64,000 nt of DNA, taken from contig KN834792.1 in the NCBI GenBank assembly GCA_000827265.1, positions 186,001 through 250,000 on the forward strand, given 5' to 3'. Positions within the stretch are counted from its first letter, which is position 1. Every line of letters starts with the position of its first letter. A program made the position numbers and the translations under genes. Under the pieces are notes generated by a model that was given only the letters and a program-made list of their open reading frames with translations, did not search any database and was not told the origin of the DNA. The DNA is from Collybiopsis luxurians FD-317 M1 (taxonomy: Eukaryota > Basidiomycota > Agaricomycetes > Agaricales > Omphalotaceae). Positions 11,556-23,500 of this stretch are shown piece after piece.

Positions 11556-12091
11556 CGCACGTCAATATGAGAGGGAACTATGCACAGGAGTGCTATGTAT
11601 GCTCAGTAAGATAAGCCGGGGAAGGAGGGAAAATGGCTGTAAGTGCAGGTGTTATGCATTACACATGGCACTCATTGAAAATCCACGCCCGCCAAAGGCG
11701 CAGGTTGCAGTGGGCGCATCCGGGCGGTGCATCTATCAATTTCGAGGTTTGAACAGTGGCGTAATTTTTCAATTCCACGACGTACTTACATAGAAGCAAA
11801 AAAGCTTGCGTTCAAGTTGCACTGGCGCTTAAACAAGTAACGCCTGTAGCGAATTCAATGTTACGGTTACAAAGTCTCCGAGTTACGACTATGGGCATTG
11901 GCGTTCTGTGTTCTTTGTTCGTAATTATACAGTATTGGTACCTGTTCGTACAGTTTCAGCCTGACAGATCCTATAAGCAAGTTCTAAAGTATCGTTGAAT
12001 AGATTTCGCTAGTCGCTTTGTGCAACTTAAATACCCTCTTTCCTCGCTCAGGTTTCCCCACCTATTAGCAGCCTGGACATCGCTGCTTACA

Positions 12092-13484
12092 ATGTCTTCA
12101 CTTAGTCCTATTCAGGTTCAAGGGCAGGTGTACGAGTTGTTCAGCCTGCCGATTGACAGATCATCTCACTGAGTTATGCACCGTAGAAACTTGACCCTCT
12201 ACGTACAGCTTGCAGCATTCGGTACGCCTAAATATTAGCTGTTATCCTCCTGTGACCTCAATCTCTTGCAGCGATTGTAATATACGACTACCTCCTCACA
12301 TTCGACCTGGAAGTCGAACGGTTCTGGAAATCACAGAGTACTCTGGGGCTGGCCTCGATACTCTTTTACATCAATCGATATTTGCCTCTCTTTGGACTCA
12401 TTCCTATCACCTTGTTTTTCTTTTGGCCTGAGTCCAAATTGTGATTAGCAGTACGTCTTGACACACTTTCCTCAATGGAGAAGTTATCGATGTGACGTCT
12501 AGCACTTTTTATCATAAAATTGTACGCTATTTATGGCTGCAGTCGGCGAATTGCTGCGTTCATGAGTATCGCAGCAATGTGTATGGCAGGAAATGGTGCC
12601 GTTAGTATGAGCTCATTCGCGTCTTTGCTTTCGCTTTACGATTTATGATTGCTGGATAGTTACAATGGTATTTAGGTGGTAATACCGACGATGATGGTTT
12701 CGATTCAACTTTACCACTTATGAAACAAGTAGGATGCATCAAGAGAGACAAACCTACAGAGTACGTTTCAAATGATTTCTTCTTCAATCAATCCATAACT
12801 AATCGGATAATCAGAGCTTTGCGTACGCGAACTGCAGTAGTCTCCAATCATCCTTTAAGAATTGCTTTTCTAGACATGATATATGCATGGATCGGAATTG
12901 TTACTTTCGACATTTGTGTCATCTTTTTAACTCTTTGGAAGTCTCTGAGAATGCGTAAGGAATGCATACCTGGTGGAATAATGACGGTAATCATGCGAGA
13001 CGGCAAGTATCCATTGATTCCCAAGTGTTTACCTCTGAAGGATCCATCTGAATATAGGTATCCTGTATTTCGGAATCATCGCAGTCGTTAATGTAACCAA
13101 TATACTAACGTTCGCTGTAAGTCTTCTCCACCTTCGTGACCAGATACTCATGCACTCATGCTTCGCATTTGCCTTTAGCTGGGGAGTGTAAGTTTGACTT
13201 TTGCTAGTCCTTGGCTGTTTATACTTCTGACATCGTCTCTCATAGGGTTTTACAAGGAACCTATTACCTATAATATCCAACGTGTAAGCAACGAGGAATC
13301 AAAATAATTGAATATCTCTGACCACACTTATCATAGCATCGCTAGCCTCATAATGTCACGCCTAATGCTCAACATACGAGGAGGGCAATCGGAGGATGAA
13401 AGCTTCAAGGATCTATCTGTTTTGGTTTGGCAACGACCCGATAGCGAAATACTAGTGAAGTCAATAGTAGAGACGCAGGTATAA
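12092..13484 (+). pseudogene. DUF6533-type multi-pass membrane protein gene, probably damaged in the middle
   Basis: The 5' exons 12092-12129, 12187-12221 and 12272 onward encode VNLTLYVQLAAFAIVIYDYLLTF..EVERFWKS....SILFYINRYLPLFG, the DUF6533 signature. Around 12430-12530 the frames no longer connect: a TGA follows FFWPESKL, and the next recognisable piece (VIST-LFIIKLYAIYGCSRR) is in another frame. Roughly 30 residues of the expected loop appear lost. The 3' half is well formed: an exon ending 13002 with MTVIMRDG, then 13058-13116 (ILYFGIIAVVNVTNILTFA), a 9-nt exon 13179-13187, 13246-13283, and 13337-13484 with SRLMLNIR. One intron (13003-13057) starts GCAAGT. DUF6533 proteins are mushroom-specific predicted seven-helix proteins of unknown function. 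A missed intron could rescue the middle. Confidence 0.55.
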
Positions 13485-13654
13485 TTGTCATCGTACTCAG
13501 TTCACGCAATACACTCGGATTAGCAGAATACATGTTCGTTCCCGTTCATACAACCCAGCACTAGGATGCCATAAATACACGAACCACGCTACTCCGGCAT
13601 CCCCACACCTTTTCCTCGCAGTCAAGTCTCGGTCTCGGCATGCACCCAGGTATT

Positions 13655-15435
13655 TTACATGGCCTTTGTAGACCCATATCCTACTCCACTGCCTGAACTC
13701 GCTTGCTGCTTTTTCAGAGCACGCGTTGTTGCAAACAGGACGCTGTCGAAGAGCGAGGCAACAGTAAGGACACCTCCAACAATGGCACACGTCCTGTCGA
13801 ATGTTGGTAAACAGTTGCTACTTTGACAATAGGGCTCACTTACGAAGTAATAAAATGCGCAAAGGACTGCCTCGTATCAGTATGCACAACCAGAATTGGC
13901 GAAATTTCGAAATTGAAGAATGCCCCTTGAGAGGAAACGTAAGTCAAACGAACACAAGCAAGCAGGATGTGAGATGTACCGGGTATCCCAGCAACTCCAT
14001 GTTGCAGATGTACACCCTGTGGAGTGTCCCCCAGTCCACCTTCTGTGATATCCCTCTCAAAGTGTGTCACGCTGTACTGATGAGAGTTTATCTGAATAGA
14101 AAGATTAGCATACCTACTGCAAAAAAAGAGCAGAAAAACTCACAATCTTCCCGTCGAGAGTTCTAAATTGCGTAGATACAACTTTCAAAAAGTATTGGAA
14201 CATGTACTGTGCTTTGGTAGTCTAGCATCGACAAACGAGACGGGATGAAAAACAGATTCAGAAACGAGGCCAAGGTAAAATCACTAACCCGATGTGTGGT
14301 ATCGTCCAAGGGATTTCTGTCAAGCCCAAGACGCGTCTTCATCTCACGTCCAATCTTCGATTTGCGATAATCGTATTCGTCATCACCTGGGATGTCGATG
14401 AATACAGGCACACAAAAAAACAAGAAGCGAAGATTCACCTTCAAACGAAAGTGAATGGACAGTATGCGAAAAGTCGTGCTTGTTTCCATCGTCTCGCAGG
14501 TAGGGTACCAATTCGTAAAGGTTACGTGCGCTGCTCTGGAAGGACCTTCCCGGTGAGAGGTGGATATTCCCAATAACTTTGTTAACACGGATTCGACCAG
14601 CAATGTTGCAACCCTCATTGGCCTGTTCCTTCAACTTTTCTGACCAGCCCTCTTTCTTACACTGCATCCCAAAGGCGAGCGTTAAAATAAAACTCCACTG
14701 GCGTAAGAAGTTGAAAGAACGAACCTGTTCAATAGCATCGGGATTGGAAAAACTCCATCCCTTGTTAATATACGCAGTCCTGACTTCCTCGCATGTGTTA
14801 CAGCATCCACTTGCCGGAGCCAATCCACCATAACATGAACCACAATAATCAGATCCCTGAGCATCGTTAAACTTGTCCACATCGTTCCTTAGATCCGCAC
14901 TTCTTGACCCAGGAATAGCTTTCCCCGAAGCTTCCAAGCGCGTCTTGAGGATGTTGTGGGATATATCTCGCTGAGTTTCACCGCTGATATCCATGACGTC
15001 GAGACTGAGGACTAGGAAATGAAGCCCGCTTTAGAGAACAAGACAGCACATAGGCAGCTGGACAACTCACGGTAACAAGGAACCCTTGGGAACGTAACGT
15101 TCATCCGCACCGTTAGTTTCTCGCCTCTGCTCTTGTCCACGACCAGAGAAGTGTCAGTGTATACCCTCCGGTAGTCCACGAATTCCATAAATGTAAACGA
15201 CAAGATGATTGCAGCAGAAACGAGTGTCACTAAAAGCACCCAATTGATTTCAGCACCCGATAATAGTCGAGGAATCACATACAGAAGGCGCCTGTACGGG
15301 TCTTAACCTTGACATCGTCTGTGGTCTTAAGTAGAGAGATCTAAATCAGTTCCGAGGAACGCTAGCTCATTGAAGACTGCGTACCTTTCCAAAGGCGTCG
15401 ACGCCTTTCAAGTTGGCGAGAATACCCTTGGCCAT
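13655..15435 (-). CDS. ERV46: Erv46/ERGIC3-family ER-Golgi cargo receptor, copy 2
   Basis: Ten exons on the minus strand: 15435-15385, 15325-15283, 15229-15071, 15011-14725, 14661-14439, 14386-14289, 14221-14144, 14091-13980, 13925-13844, 13793-13655. They encode 423 residues. The same landmarks as copy 1 occur in order: MAKGILANLKGVDAFGK, TM segment LVSAAIILSFTF, LLSLDVMDISGE, CGSCYGG...CCNTCEEVR, NKVIGNIHLSPGRSFQ, QYMFQYFLKVVSTQ, PGAFFNFEISPILVVHT, and the TM helix CAIIGGVLTVAS. The C-terminus is longer than copy 1 (QQASSGSGVGYGSTKAM) and lacks its terminal lysine cluster, so sorting signals may differ. All introns are GT-AG, one with the weak donor GTTCGT. Identity to copy 1 is roughly three quarters by eye. 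Role: cargo receptor of the Erv41-Erv46 complex between ER and Golgi. Confidence 0.92.
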
Positions 15436-15687
15436 TGATTATTACCTATCCTATAGCCACAGACCGAGAGAAAACCGAGAGCAACGAGAGCAGGATGAAG
15501 GCGCTGGAAAAGAGAGTAAATAAACTTGAAGGATGCGAAAATCCTCCGGCCGACCATCCCGTGATGCTGTCGACGTGTCCCGCGGATATTCCGCAGGCTT
15601 GCCTACGTGTCGCGACAGAGCGAATGGAAGGTAAACAATTATAAGTACGATATTGTTCCAAAATCAATAATTTACAACGAAAGATTT

Positions 15688-18173
15688 TTATGAAGTAGCA
15701 ATACGATCCACACCCTGCTTCACCTTCCCAAATAGATTCATCACTCCGTCTCGAATCCCATCTGCTTGGACATTGACTCCTTCACTACTTGTTCGAAACA
15801 CGCCTGGAGCCGCTCCTCCCAGGCTAACATTCACTCCTCCCAGATTGAGATTGAGTACAGGCGCGTTCGAAGCAGACTCTGGAGGAGGTTCGTAAACCGA
15901 AGAGGGGAAACTTTCCGCAGCCGTACGAATCATTTCGAGATACCTACATGATTGTTGAAAAACGGTGGATTGAGTAGAGAAATGGCAAACTTACGATGCC
16001 GAGTTATGAACACAGGTTCCTCCTAGTAACAGTCTAGTACCAGGGGATGAAGAAGCCGCGCCTCCAGACGATGCAGATTGCTGCTGGTTGAGCTGGGCTA
16101 TAGTTTTTGCTTCTTCATACGTAGTTCCACCAATCATGAAAATAATTATGTCTTGAGGCCTACGAATTAGATTAGCACCTCGATCATCCTTGAAAACAAG
16201 AATAATACCGTTGTAGCGTAGCGTTAGCTCCGGGATTCTCGAGGAAAGGGTAACTCGTATCCTTTAATCGGCCTTTAAATATATGTTCCAGTGTTTGCGA
16301 AAGATGAGGCGTGTGCTGGGTATAGACATTCTCAACTCCCTACGAAAAAATGTGAGACCAATCTAACGGCGCTGCTTCAACTACGTACCTTCAGGCCCTT
16401 CAAGGCAGACCTCCCTTTCGCCAGGAGAGACTCTGTTGAAAACAGATCGTCCTGTCGCTGATCTGTACCAGAAATATTTAAACAGACATACACCAACTGC
16501 CAACCAGAATCAATAGATGAATGCATCCAGCCCAAGTGGTGCACTCACACGTGCATCTTCGCGAGAGACCCCATTCGAAAGTAAGAGATTTATTAAATTA
16601 GCAATGTTCATGGCTTGCGTCTTCTGATACCGTAGGGCATACAATATCACGAGTCGGAGCTTGTGTGTCGATGACACTGCGCTGTCTTGGATTATGCCTA
16701 GAACATCCTGGAAATATCAGAACACGTCAGTATAAACGGAGCCGGGCATGAGAACCGGTGCACCTTGTAATCAGCTCCTGCACTCGTAGCAAGTCCCTGT
16801 TCTACTTCGCCAACCTCAAGAAGCTTAAACTTGCTGACAAGCCGGCTAAGTTCTCCGACCAGCGCGACGTGCTTGCTCACGTTACCCCCCAGTTTGCGAA
16901 ATTCGGGATATTCCTCAACAAAACGTTTCATGTCTGAAATTGAATTTATCGAAGACGGCGAATGTGCCAGAGATCGCGATTGGTATGACTGAACGTAATC
17001 TTTCAATGAGGTACCCAGATCTCCGAACGTTTCCAAATGATGTGTTTGAAAGAATGGATCAATCGAAGTGGTGAGCGTGATTTCCTGTTCAAGATAACGC
17101 TCAGTAAAATGATTGAACAGAGTAGAAATTGAACCAACGGAAAGCTCCGGCCTAATGTCTGGGACCAAACTCAAGTCTACCCGACCGTTCTGGATTCCTA
17201 TCAGCTCATGCACCATCGCTTGGTACGTCCATTGCGATAGGAGTGGGGTCACTGGGTCATTCCGTCGATCCAGGATAAGCAAGAGTGGCGGGACTTGAGT
17301 TAGGCGAAAGTCGAACAGGGCAGACTCTGAGTGAATCCGGTGCTGCATGGGAAGTGTCTATGTCAAATGAAAGCTAGCAAAGTGAGATTCGATTTACGTG
17401 CCTGTACTTCGGTCGCGAGCTTCTTCGCCATACCGCTCATCTTCTCATACCGAATCACAGGTTTCTTTTTGAGGCTTAGCAGGACAGCAGTTATACCCTG
17501 TACCGTGCGTTCGAGGGCATCAGCGTTCCAGGTATTCGGCGAGGTGCCGTACAATGGTTTAGAGGTTGAGGGCATGTGATTAAGAGAGAATAATGAAGGC
17601 AGTAACGGCGCATAATCTGCAAAATATTCCTTTCCGTTTGAGCGTTTAGTTGTGGACAAAGGCAGTATAAGATCAGAGCAAGTACCTGGACTTCTCGTAC
17701 CACTTCATATTCATCCGCTTCCGCGAGGTGTTCGATCATCGATTTGCTCAGAATATTGCTGAAATCTGTCCAGAGTAGCCGGTCAGAGCTTTGGATTGCA
17801 TGTGCTATAAGCAGCTGCACTCATTCACCGACTGACAGAGGTAATACTCTCCATATTTAGGCTCTCTGAGTTCGACACGAAGAGCCTCAAGACTGTCATC
17901 GTTGCCCTGGAGGAAGCACACGCATTTCATGTGAGGCATTCTGTCACGTTTATGATTGTCAATACGGTCGGTTAGGTAGACCTGGTGAGACAAAAGTGTT
18001 GACTGCGTGGATGCCAGTGATACGATGGGGGTCTGCAGACATCATCAGAGGTAGTACGCGATGAGAGAGCACTATTTGCTCACAGTATGAGTGTCCAGCA
18101 GTAGAACTTTCATAGCAGAAGGTTCTGCGATAATTTTTGTGACATATGTCTCTACTGCTTTCACGACGTCCAT
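15688..18173 (-). CDS. VPS45: Vps45, Sec1/Munc18-family vesicle fusion protein
   Basis: Ten exons (18173-18084, 18032-17837, 17765-17686, 17629-17402, 17342-16764, 16707-16549, 16457-16389, 16339-16209, 16159-15995, 15943-15688) give 650 residues. It starts [17 protein letters not shown] and contains [26 protein letters not shown]-region successor [14 protein letters not shown] ([20 protein letters not shown]) and, near the C-terminus, [17 protein letters not shown], all Vps45 hallmarks. Vps45 binds the syntaxins Tlg2 and Pep12 and promotes SNARE assembly for traffic to endosome and vacuole. The last 85 residues form a low-complexity Gly/Ser/Pro-containing tail ending in an amphipathic-looking stretch ([13 protein letters not shown]), making it longer than the roughly 570-600 residues usual for the family. 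One intron starts GC (17401-17343). The gene looks intact. Confidence 0.93.
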
Positions 18174-18938
18174 ATGGGGAGAATTCAAGGTATTACAATC
18201 TTTAGCGCCCAAAACCTTGATTGAGCGCCCGAATTTGACGCCCAGTTTGCCGCCGGTGCTCGACCCTGCCACCTTGCTGCAGTGACCGTTTTGCATGCAC
18301 TGAAATGTCAGAATCAGTCTCAGTATAAAATCTGGTCTCCGATGGGACAATAGACTCTGCATTTTTCGTCACAGCACCGTTAGGGAACTCTGAAAAATTG
18401 GTACGATCAAATTGCAGCCACTAACCGCTAACTGCTCAAGATTTTAAAGTTTCTACCCTTGTGTTGTATGCTACTCTTATCTCAAATTTTCCTTATGATC
18501 ATCTCGGTTTCATCCTCAGGAAGCGATTTGTTGGCCGAATTTATACATATTGCTCACACCCTCCAGGTTGAGTTCCCTTCAAATTAACTCAAGAAGCGTC
18601 AAGGGACGCACCGCGATGGGAGTCGATGAATATCTTGTGGGGCAAAAAAGATAATTTTCCCGCTCACAAAATCGATAAGATCCTCAACTCTTCTATGTAC
18701 CGCGGATCTTCTCAGAATTTCCCTAGCTCACCATCGCTGAGCTGCGGAATTTTCAGCAATCTCTGGGCTTCGGGACTGCAGGTCTCTCGTACTGACGTCA
18801 CACAGTGACCGGCTTAACCGTCTGTCCGCCCGGGTGCTCAATTTTCTTTTTTTTTTTCAAACGCGTTTCCACCTCATTCTTCCTATCATCGAAGACAGGT
18901 CTTCTCAATCTTTCAATCTCGACCTTTCCTTATACGTC
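18174..18938. other. Divergent promoter region between VPS45 and the GSKIP-domain gene
   Basis: About 765 bp between two divergently transcribed genes. A pyrimidine-rich stretch with a T-run at 18843-18859 lies on the GSKIP side, as is common upstream of fungal transcription starts. No gene is recognised here. Confidence 0.45.
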
Positions 18939-19001
18939 GTAAGTGCCTCGTTGTCTGGAGGTCGAAAGCCTCGAGGAATGTCTTCATTTTAACCTTTTTA
19001 G
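18939..19001 (+). other. Probable 5' UTR intron of the GSKIP-domain gene
   Basis: GTAAGT donor at 18939 and a TTTTTAG acceptor at 19001, 63 nt apart, 147 bp upstream of the start codon. Length and splice signals match the coding introns of this window. Confidence 0.4.
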
Positions 19002-19147
19002 CAATTTTGATTTCATGCCCTTGGAATCTCGATGATCAGATAAAACACTGGATGAGACTTTCCGAATCGAGAATAGCGCTCCGGCCGGTGACTTCCTCTC
19101 CTTAAAAGCCATTTACACTTTTCAGTACGAACAGTAAAAGTTCGTTA

Positions 19148-19580
19148 ATGGAGGGTCAAGTGGACCAAGAAATCGACGCAGCTGAGCTACTTGGTTCTCC
19201 TGCTTTGGACCCTTCCGAATTCTACCTCAATGAGCTGGAGAGAGCGCTTTCGGAACAAGCCGCAGCTATTAACTCCTTTTCTATCACTTCTTCCTCTTCC
19301 TTGCAGGCTACTGCATCGGTCACACTATTAGAAGGAAATACTGTTATTATCCAACTCACTGACCGAGGGTATCACTTGGTAAGCAGTTTCCCACATTTGC
19401 TTGGTGATATCAACTTCAACTCGAGCTACACTCTAGCAGGAGGCCACACAAACGGTTTTCGAAGCCATAGAAGATCTACTCCAATCCGTTAGCCCTCTCT
19501 TTAGTCAACAGAAACAAGCCCTTTTAATAAACGCCCTCACCGAGCTATCTTCACAGCAAAATTCGTCAGACGATCCATAA
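19148..19580 (+). CDS. GSKIP-domain protein
   Basis: Two exons (19148-19378, 19437-19580) encode 124 residues. After a short acidic N-terminus the sequence matches the GSKIP domain pattern: SVTLLEGNTVIIQLTDRGYHL, then TVFEAIEDLLQSVSPLF and a final LLINALTELSSQQ helix. In animals GSKIP binds glycogen synthase kinase 3-beta; the same fold occurs in the CLU/TIF31 N-terminal region. In fungi the stand-alone protein is uncharacterised, so a role in GSK3 regulation is inference from the family. The ATG at 19148 is the only reasonable start. The intron is 58 nt with GTAAGC and CTCTAG. The gene ends 79 bp before the convergent stop of the OGFr-domain gene. Confidence 0.75.
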
Positions 19581-19658
19581 TACGGCGGAGATTACAGTGG
19601 GGATGATTTCATGTTGGTGTAAATACTATAGCTACATTACCTCTATATAGACACACTT

Positions 19659-20577
19659 CTATAGATTCGCAGTAGAATCATCTTCACCTAATCGTCCAGA
19701 TTCAAGCCGTCTCTCCAATGCCTGTTGGTACAACTCTCTAGTGAAAACAAAATCTTTCCCGGCACGAACTTTGGAAATGGTAGCTTGTATCCAGGCCCTT
19801 TCTTCTTCATTTCGTAAACAGTTGGCCCACCATCGATCCATGCTGCCCCGAATACCCGCTGAATTAAGCTCCTTCGACTCGCTCTGTTCGCTGAGTACAT
19901 GTAATAAGAACCCAGCATTGAGGCGCTCTAGTCCAAACTCCGACAGGCATTTCAAGATACGGGATATTCGGAGGTTATTATGAGAGGAGCCTAGAAAAGG
20001 GTATTCGTCCCTGGAAAAGTACACGAAACACAGGGACAAACTGACGGAGGAGGTTCTTATACCTTGCAGCGTAATTACGAGGTGGAAGCGAGCGATCCAC
20101 TTGTCCAGTTTCCAGAGAGACGAGACGCATTCCATAAAAGTCGAGCATGAGCTTGTATGATTCTACGATACGATTGATAACATCTGGGTCGAGTTTCATG
20201 GCTTCGAGCTCATGAAGTTGAAGAGGTTGAGACTCGTAGTTCATGCCATACTCTCTAATCGGGAACCTATCGGCCTCGGACTTGAACAACACGGGGTAAA
20301 TCAGTCGAAAAGCGGAGGACTTACAGCCATTGAATGTACCCATGCTTATACTCTAGCTTGTTATAATCTCCAAGCCACCTACCAACAGTTGGTTCTCGAG
20401 TGAAGCTAGAGAAACTGAGCGAGCGCACTGGTCATGAATTTCCTCTATCCGGAGGTTATCGGGTCGACATCGAAGACGGTTGCTGTAAAATTCTAGATTG
20501 TCAGACAGGCTCTTGTCATCTCTACTCTCCGGGTATCGGTCTAGAAATTCTTGGATATCTATAGGAAGGGTTTGCAT
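19659..20577 (-). CDS. OGFr N-terminal-domain protein
   Basis: Four exons (20577-20429, 20378-20325, 20266-20046, 19990-19659; introns 50, 58 and 55 nt) encode 251 residues. NLEFYSNRLRCRPDN, WLGDYNKLEYKHGYIQWL-FPIREYGMNYESQPLQ and the closing RSSHNNLRISRILKCLSEFG are the signature of the opioid growth factor receptor N-terminal domain (Pfam OGFr_N). The domain fills almost the whole protein. Animal OGFr binds met-enkephalin at the nuclear envelope; fungal members have no established function. The second donor and third acceptor were chosen because they rebuild the conserved YIQWLFPIREYGMN segment. No frameshift or missing motif is seen. Confidence 0.85.
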
Positions 20578-23500
20578 GGCGAGATGGTTGTATCAGAAAG
20601 AGCTTTTCAGTGTTTTGGCGCCATGATCGGGCACAGTCAAACAGACGCGCACACGTGCTGGGCCCTCTTCCAGTTTTGACTTTCGAGCGCCCATTCCACT
20701 CGCTTAACCTGTTCGCGCATTAGGCGCGAGCCACCCAGAAGCGAGCCGATGCAGGTCAACGCATGCCTTATGGGACTCGATTTTACTCTTTCATCCCTCT
20801 GCTTGCGTCGTTTACCTGCAGTTGATCTACGCCAGCTACTATTGAAATGTTGACAACATGTTGACGATTTCCTGGGGTAAATGTAAAACCTGCTAGAAAA
20901 TTCTGAATACTGTCTGAACAGGCACTCACATCCACTTTCCCTTTGCAAGCAATATTATAAGTTACTTTTTCATAATTTTGTTTGCATCTCTACACCGAAG
21001 CGGACAACTATTATCACTATTTTTCAAGATGCAGAAACATATATTTGCAGTGTTACATTGCTGTCGGTCTAATATCTGTATCCCTTGGTTCGTTCTGTCA
21101 GGTATCAAGCGCGTTTGTCCTCTACATGGTGGCCAACTTGAACAAGGTATTCGAATCTGGTCGTGAGCCAGTATCCTTCGCCGTCTGGAGGGGAAGGGCG
21201 ATTCGAACAAATGACAAATTGTTGATCATCCATTGAAGGCAATGAAACAACGCCTTGGTAAGTGCAATCTTTTCCAGTGCTCCTCTCCATTCAGTTCATG
21301 CGTTCATCACTTGATTTTTGGGGAAAGAAATTTACATGGATAAAACCCATCGTCAGTTCCGTCCATGAGACGATGATCAACCTTGATCCTGTTGTTCCTC
21401 TCGACTTGGTGTTCATCTACGCCAACTAGAAGTTATGCTGATATGGAGGCTAAGCGGTGGGTGGTGCACTGGTAAGGATGCCAACCCCGTGGTAAGTGCC
21501 ACTTCTGAGTCTGCGATCATCGACAATGTTTCATACACCACAATCATGGTTTTTGATACTAGAGTGTTCCCGACAAGTTCTCTGTTTAAATGGCCTTCGA
21601 ACCTTGAGTATCTTCCCAGAAAATGAGGCCTACGGCATTGCTATTGTCGAAAATAGATTCAACGTTGACAGGTGTGCGGTTCATATATCAGTGCGGCTAA
21701 TTTTGCTTCCCCCTAACTGTGCCCGAGTGGGAATCGCTTGCCTGGTCAGCGGGTAAACGCAAAAATTTGCGTTACACTCAAGCCGGTTGCTGCACCCAGC
21801 TTTCTGGATGTTGCGGGAGTGTCATGGTTGAATTTGGTTTACCTTGAGGACGGTAAAGTATGATGCGCAGTGATGGTGACAATTGATACAGGTTGCAGTC
21901 CACTTGAGGCATTGAGATGATTCAAAGTCCACGTACAGATGCCGCGGTTAGACGGAAGGTCTGTCTTAGCAGCGACTGCTCCTCCGCGGCAGGTTAACTT
22001 CGCATTAGAACTAATGTACTTCCCTTCCAATGACCTGAGCAAGCTATCAATAGTCAGGGGAAGTGGCCTTCCGCGTACCTACAATGAGGAGTCACTGCCA
22101 GCGGGAGTTTACAATGTCAGCTATACATTTAGTGACAGTTTTACAGGATAAGGTTTATGAGCAAGGAACGGTTTACTCACACTGACATCTAGCAGGAGGA
22201 GCGCAAGTTCGTTACAACTTGTAAGTAGGGCTTGTAGGGCAAACTTGGATTTCTTTTTACAAACTTGGACCCACCAGAGCTCAGAACCATACGATGTGGC
22301 GTTCTACGGACGTGTCCGAGCATTTGGTTGCGACTTCACCGCTGGGCCTTGATGAAGTGTCAACCGCTATCACTCGTAGGTCTCGGAGGTCAGATTTGTT
22401 CGGATCTGTGACGTTCCTAATGGAGGTTGTTTGTCGCTCGAAGCGCTCGGATTTAGCCTTTTCTTTGAGTTCGGAAGTAAGCATCGGATCGATAACTCTC
22501 CGACACTATGCTATACCCGAGAGCACCTCGCTAAACCCCGGGCAAGATTGCGCCACTTATCAGTTTGCGCTCAGCTGAAAATGTATGTACGAAGAGGTTT
22601 ATCCATAGTAAGCATCGGTGCCCAGACAAATGAACTGCTAAGTCTCCAAAACTTCAAGCCACAAACAAGGTACAGCCGAGGTACATTGCAGTATAATTCA
22701 ACTGTTTGGTGAGGTACATCGTAAACGTACATGTAGATAACTCATGACACAGCAACGCGGGGAAATAGGTGGAGTTCGATACCCACTGGGTATGGTGTAA
22801 TACAGGTGTACCTCCGAGGGTGAGTCCAGGAAGTTCTCTCGGATTCATCGATCGAGAACCAATAATACTCAACGAGAGACTCTCGCCTTCTCATGCTTAC
22901 CACATCCATAGTTCTCTAAAGGCAGGGTGCCGCCACGTTTTCTTACGGGTTTGGGAGCAGATGACAAGGCTTGGGGAGAGCGTAGGAAATTCAGACTGAG
23001 TCGGCAACCAATATGTGAGAGAGCTCGACATTTAATGGAGCTCATTTCAGGCCCTGCGCACCTTGCGTGGACATGAGCATGACGAGAATGATGGCAATTT
23101 ACAAGACAGTGATGGTAATGATGTTCGTTCCTTGGGTCCTACGTAGCGTTCCTTAACTGGTCTCAGCTGAGCAAATCTGTGGCTTTGTCCAGAAAATTCA
23201 GACCGTCAAATACGAGCATCACGAGGAAGATATCAGACAACGAAATCACACCCCGCAAAGCATTGCAGGGATCAAAATTGCTTGATGAAGATTGGTCCGA
23301 GTCCAGTATCCAGTGAAATTTGATCCTTGAACTGAGGTCGTCAGCCTCGGCCGTTGAACACTGTCTGATTCGGTATCATCCATGAACAGACTCCCAAAAA
23401 GGGGATAACGCAGTGGTGTTACATACTGTGACATGCTAAGTACTTACCGTGCACTGATTTGACCTCTGCACAGCGCCTACACCACCTATACAACCTGAAG

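Noticed and set aside
22769..22999. Plus-strand frame beginning MEFDTHWVWCNTG followed by a GTGAGT
   Set aside because: It looks like a possible exon, but no second exon or family match could be found, so it is mentioned only as part of the gene-poor region.
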